64,000 nucleotides of DNA from Culex pipiens pallens (taxonomy: Eukaryota; Arthropoda; Insecta; Diptera; Culicidae), in the NCBI RefSeq assembly GCF_016801865.2, contig NC_068938.1, forward strand, positions 7,077,101 to 7,141,100, given 5' to 3'. Both the position numbers and the translations under genes were made by a program. Positions 59,031-64,000 of this stretch are shown piece by piece. The notes beneath the pieces were generated by a model. It searched no databases, was not told the origin of the DNA, and was given only the letters and a program-made list of their open reading frames with translations. Positions within the stretch are counted from its first letter, which is position 1. Every line of letters starts with the position of its first letter.

Positions 59031-60080
59031 TTAAAAGCGAGTCCACGAGCAAAGCATACCCATCTCGCATCGACCTCACTAATCTGCCTGAAATTTTCAT
59101 GGGTTGTTTGTACATATGAAACTAGCATCTGGCCAAAATATGAGCACTCTAGGTCAACGGGAAATAGGGCAAATCGGGACACAAAGTTTGAAGGTTCAAA
59201 AACGTCAAAAATCTTTAAAAGGCTATAACTTAGGCAAAATTCAATTTAATTTCAAAATTCAAAATGCATCTGAAAGGACTTGAAAAATGCAACAAAATAC
59301 ATGGTAGAGCATCCCAATTGGTTAAATTTAAAGGGAGTTATTGGCATTTTAGTGAAAAAATAGCATAATTTTCAAACTCAAATAAAAAAGTGTTCCATCC
59401 AGATATCAACTCGGTTCGACCTGCAGCTTGTAAGGGACATCTGGGACTACCATCTAAGGATGAGAACGCTTTGGGTAAGGCAGTTTAACATATTATATTG
59501 ACACTTTTACTTTTACTGAATTTTTTGGTTGTAGATTTTTGCTCGGGGGACCCCTTAGATCCCATTTTCTGGTGATAATTTTATCATATTCGTATTTCTG
59601 AGACAATTTCACAATAGAAACATTCATTAAAATGTATATTTTCATCCATTTTAGCCCTTTAAAAAATAAAAGTTAAAAAAATCTTCATCTTTGATTCACA
59701 TTTATTGAAAAGTTCGTTTCCAAGGATACTAGATGACATCAGAAAAAGCAGCTTCTAAATTTTTTTTTAACTTTCATTTTTTAAAGGGTTAAAATGCATG
59801 AAAATAAACATTTTTATTCATGTTTCTATTGTGAAATTGTCTCAGGAACACGAATATGATAAAATTATCACCAGAAAATGGGATCTAAGGGGTCCCCGAG
59901 CAAAAATATACAACCAAAAAATTCAAACTTTGTGTCCCGATTTGCCCCACTTCCCGTTGACCTAGAGTGCTCATATTTTGGCCGGATGTACAAACAACCC
60001 CTGAAAATTTCAGGCAGATTGGTGAGGTCCAAACGACATCCCATACAAAGGGTATGCCCTGTTCGTGGACTCGCTTTTAA
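59031..60080. mobile_element. 1.05-kb asymmetric foldback element
   Basis: The left AAAGCGAGTCCACGAGCAAA and its inverse on the right (CGTGGACTCGCTTTTAA) close the element. Inner pairs include CCAAAATATGAGCACTCTAG, CAAATCGGGACACAAAGTTT and CCTTAGATCCCATTTTCTGG with their inverses. The left arm carries about 340 bp (59190-59525) with no partner on the right, so the right arm has lost that part. It resembles the 33.4-kb element in several words. Open frames 58958-59182 (-) and 59878-60090 (+) are mirror reads of the arms. Confidence 0.75.
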
Positions 60081-60119
60081 ATCGTCCTGAGACAGTAATA
60101 AAAAAAACAGTGTCTTATC

Positions 60120-61070
60120 TGCAACTCAATTAGGACGACTGTTCCAATTCCCAACAGTTCAACCTCAAAAGCTTTCCACAAAACCTTTAAAAAATAAACC
60201 CTCAACGCAAGTCACACAGTACATCTCCTCCCTCGGGACGAGTGGGCTCTCTCGCCCAGCCAGACATCTGGGAACTTGTGTATTCGTCTCGCTTGGCAGC
60301 GCCCTCCGGTCACATCAAGAACCACATCGTCCAACCGACCTACGTTCTCGGAAGAGGGTGAAAGTGGCGCCACCAGTCTGACGGAACGACCGCGGCGAAT
60401 TCAACCATGTGGTAGACTGTTAACCCAGAACGCGAAAAAAGGCAGCAAAAAAAACTTTAACCGACGAGGAAGCAGACCTTATCGCCATAATTAGATCATA
60501 GACCAAGAGACCCCCAATTTGCCACAACACACACTCCCCGAAGCCCAGACCAGACCGAGCCCAGACACATGACTGGAATTCCCAAAAGCGAACGCAGAAT
60601 CGCAATCGAAAGTAGCTTCGGAAAGAGTGAGATAACTGCGGCTCGAAAAAGGAAGCAAGAAATGGTCGAACACACAAAAATCTCAATGTTACAAACATAA
60701 TGATCAATTTCATTTTCATTGGAAGCTGCTGCTGCGGGGCAAAAAGCCAGAAAATTAACTGCATTCCACAAAATTGTTCCAATCTGGATTTTCTCGTTTT
60801 ATTTTGCGTTTTTTTCTCCGCACACCGAATAACATGTGCATGTAATTATGATAATTAGGAAATGAAAATAACCGCGCGCACAGCGCGCTCGGATCCCGTG
60901 GAAGTGCTAGAATCCGAGAACAAAAAAGTGCACTCTTTTTTTTTCGAATTTCAGCAGAATTAAAAAACGAGTAAAAGCCACAACGAAAACACATGAAGAT
61001 CGCGCGACGAAACCACGCGAGACTTGAAATTTATAACGCAGAACAAGCGCGACTTATTTCACAGACGTTT
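60120..61070. promoter_or_regulatory. GC-richer stretch, possible regulatory or 5' UTR region
   Basis: The stretch 60210-61030 departs from the AT-rich background, with CG-containing words (CGCGCGCACAGCGCGC near 60873, GCGCGACG near 61000). It resembles the promoter-like stretches at 6.4-7.4 and 10.6-11.8 kb. No exon is attached. Overlapping minus-strand open frames (60420-60782) have no recognised domain. Confidence 0.2.
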
Positions 61071-61072
61071 TA

Positions 61073-61715
61073 CAGTCATCCCACATATTCGGAACACCCA
61101 CAAATTCGGAACACTTTTATGATAATTTGTCAATAGCATGCCAAAAGTAGCTTTTCTGTCGATCTTAGTATTTTTAAAACCTTCATTTGGACATTATCTT
61201 GCTATTTCACTAGTAAAAGAAGTACTTTTTGAACAAAAACCTTCATTCCAAGACTATTTTGTCCAGAGCAGCAAAACATTGCCTCCAAATGGCCTGTTTA
61301 ATAATTGTGGGATGTTATTGTGCCTCCCACAAGTGTGGAACACCTGAATTTAACTGATATTTTCAAAACAAAGTTATCAAACCATGTATAAAACATCACT
61401 AAGCTTGAGTTTCATTGGATTCAGTGTGTGAAGTCATTGTTTGGTAATAAATATGTACTCCTGAAGAGATCCAAAGTTTGTTTACATTCGTAAGAAAAAA
61501 GTGTTCCGAATTTGTGGATTTCAAGGGTCAAAGTAATTCTTCAAAAACTTCATATAAAAGTTAAAATTTGCAGATGTTCGATACAGCATTTGAAAGATCG
61601 TAAGAAAAGCTTTCAAATGAAGTTAAAAGCGAAACATCAAGTTCAATTATCGATGTGCTATAATTTTTTGAACATTGGCCGATCTGGAAACCGTTCCGAA
61701 TATGTGGGATGACTG
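61073..61715. mobile_element. 643-bp pogo-like MITE
   Basis: Perfect 23-bp terminal inverted repeats start CAGTCATCCCACATATTCGG, with TA on each side (61071-61072 and 61716-61717). Internal GGAACAC words repeat in both orientations near the ends. CAGT-starting termini with TA duplication are typical of pogo/Tc1-mariner elements. No transposase is present; the 69-codon open frame 61138-61347 is too short and unrecognised. A truncated relative lies at 15971-16001. Confidence 0.85.
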
Positions 61716-61717
61716 TA

Positions 61718-64000
61718 ATGTACTTTTATGGTTTTTCTTTTTCTGAGGATTCTTTTTTATTATTTGTCTCTCACAGCAGAGAAATATGCGCACTGTCTAG
61801 AACGGTGTGCGGCAAATGGGAGCATGTTCTGATGCATTAGCGACATAATTATGCACGGGTCTGTCTGTGGAGAGCATCCGAATGAATGGTGCCGGGGAGT
61901 TTTCTTTTTCAGTCTCGCGGAAGGAGGTGAATTTTGGCTCAATGAGTTGACTTCGATAGGTGCATAAGCTTTGAAAAATATTTGCAACTTCCTTAATTAA
62001 ACTAAAAATTAAAAACCCATAAACATATTTTTTAAGGCCAATAATGTATTTTTTGATTCATAGAGAAGGGATCTGGTCGTTTCGCCGAATTGTATAAAAA
62101 AGTTACTTTTTTATAATCCGCCATCTTGTCACTCGCTCATGGGAACTTGTAGAAGGAGTGGCAAGATAATTATATAATGATAAAAAAGTAAACAACGTCT
62201 CATGACTGAAGGAATACAAAAACTCACAGAAATAATTTGAATGCAAGAGTAACAAAAATTTATCGAAATAATATGCTGAAATTAAAAAAATTGCAAACGT
62301 TTCAAAGAATGTAAAAACCTACATGATTTGTTTTGTATGAAAACCCGAAAACCCGGTTTGAAAAATCCATAAACTTACAGAATTGATTTAAAATTATACG
62401 CTGAAAATATGGATCTTCTCATGTTTGAAAGAATGCAAAAACTCACAGATCTGCTCATTTTAAAAAACGCTACGCAAAAACGCACAGAAACTGGATTATA
62501 TTTAAAAATATTTTTTATAATAAATTAAAAAAAAAATCTGTGATCTAGTGTTAAGCTTTCTCTTTATCTATCCTTTCCCATTGCACTTTCTGTAAGTTTT
62601 TTGGAAACTTATTCTTACACTACCATTTTATTTAATATTTATAAGTAATAATACTTTCGATTGAATTACGATGTAACACACAGCTGAAAAATTAAGGAAC
62701 TCCAAAACTATGTTATGTACCTTAATGAACTCATTGTAACTTGATTATTCACTAATAAACCGAATTGAATTGAATTGAAAAAAAATAACGTGCTTTAAGG
62801 ATGAGCGGCCCAACAAATCAGGGAGGCAAAAACAACTTTGAAAAAAAAAATCAAAATTTCAATGGAAATTTAAGTGCAATCAGCTAAAATCAAATTTAAA
62901 TACATTTCGCTGCGTTTAGAATCATTGTTAGTATTTTTGAGGTTACTCAAAAATCTTAAATTTTTTTGAAAACTGAACTAATGTAAAATGCATTTTAAAA
63001 CACTTTTTCATTCATATGATGAGAATATGCTCTGTTTATTATTATTTTTTAGATAAAATGTTCTAAAATGTTTTCTACTATTAAAAATGCATTTAAAAGT
63101 AGCAATAAAATTTAAACTCAGAATGTTGAAATTACCGTCACAAAAATGTTGTTATGTTTAAACAAAAATATAATATTTTTTAAACAAAACCATCAAACAG
63201 AGAATTCCATTCCAAACTATCTGAACAAAAATCAAGGTATTTGTGAAACTTTTGTTTTTAGATGAGATAAATAAGACTGCTTTAATATTGCTAATTCTTT
63301 GATCATTTCATACTTCAAAACAAATTATTTGACAAGTTTCCTGAACTGTTATTAAAATGTTTTCAGTAAAAAATTAAAGAATTTTAAATTAAAAACTAAA
63401 AAATTATTATCTCAAAAATTTCCTTCTCCTTTTTATAATGCAAAAAAATACGATCGATTGGAAAATTTAACAGAGATTTAATTTCTATTTTACATTCTAA
63501 ATTGGTATGGTAGTTGCCCGTTTTAAAGATCCATATTTTGAATATTAACTTACAAATTTTTGTAATAGCAACTGATGTTAAATTTCAATCGAAAAAATCG
63601 ATAAGTTCCCTCTTGGACATCAATTTTATCCAATATTCAAGTGCAAATCCTCGAAATGAGAAGATACCACGCTGAGTTTTATCGTTTACAATATTTGCTA
63701 CTTTCGTAATTTTGCATCATGTTCAATCATAAATAAATGGCCTCAACAATGTTCCAGGGGGGGTCAGCCACTCCCTTCGAAAACAGCATGCCGTCAATGT
63801 ATTCGTTTGTTTTCAGCGCCAACTGTGATCACGTGAACTTTGGCATGAACATTTTTGGCGCAATTTTTTGATTGACGAGGGGACCTCCTACCGTGTGAAT
63901 CTCGCTACTTTAAGGTGATTGCGCCAATTGTGTACGACAGTTTGAAGGCTTCTGCCCCAGTAAATGCTTATTAACGGCGTATTGTAATCGGAGCCACGTT
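61718..64000. other. AT-rich DNA with one foldback-family fragment
   Basis: The segment 62815-63050 closely matches the interior of the 38665-39126 element (CAAAATTTCAATG, GTGCAATCAGCTAAAATCAA, ATACATTTCGCTGCGTTTA in order). The rest is AT-rich and shows no gene or bounded element. Confidence 0.5.

Overview
The window looks like genomic DNA from a culicine mosquito, most likely Culex. The reasons are its AT-rich and repeat-dense background, its very high load of foldback elements and MITEs, and one clear insect-type G-protein-coupled receptor gene. The species call is inference, because no marker gene is present.

Only one protein-coding gene is convincingly visible. It is a plus-strand methuselah-family receptor, represented by two coding exons. 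Exon 1 (14616-15398) encodes a signal peptide and a cysteine-rich ectodomain built from two similar modules. Exon 2 (20372-20588) encodes TM1, TM2 and the Cys that begins TM3. The splice phases agree (phase 0 between the exons, phase 1 leaving exon 2). No further exon is recognisable in the remaining 43 kb, so the 3' part probably lies beyond the window behind a very long intron. GC-richer stretches at 6.4-7.4, 10.6-10.9, 11.2-11.8 and 13.4-14.6 kb may hold promoters or 5' UTR exons. This is weakly supported. A similar stretch lies at 60.2-61.0 kb.

The rest is introns and flanks loaded with mobile DNA. From left to right: a 1.0-kb Transib-like foldback MITE with CACAGTG ends and a 5-bp target duplication (4.15-5.16 kb); a near-perfect 1-kb palindrome (8.79-9.80 kb); a pile-up of small elements and a solo LTR (12.07-13.17 kb); a retro-inserted 1-kb sequence with an A-tail (17.83-18.88 kb); a 59-copy hexamer array just upstream of exon 2; a hairpin-forming short repeat clustered at 21.1-22.1 kb; two SINEs of one tRNA-derived family (24.0 and 27.8 kb); a 2.15-kb foldback element bounded by perfect 89-bp direct repeats (26.37-28.70 kb); two abutting satellite-like arrays (31.9-33.1 kb); foldback elements at 33.4, 38.7, 52.3, 56.6 and 59.0 kb; a 2.9-kb retroelement-like unit with twelve 117-bp repeats (46.45-49.41 kb); and TA-flanked MITEs at 55.9 and 61.1 kb.

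The most unusual structure is at 26.37-28.70 kb. Each 89-bp repeat contains a 30-nt segment that closely resembles a minimal hammerhead ribozyme with a reduced helix II. The unit can therefore be read either as a transposon with an exceptionally long target duplication, or as a retrozyme-like unit with ribozyme-bearing direct repeats. All calls come from reading the sequence; no database search was possible.
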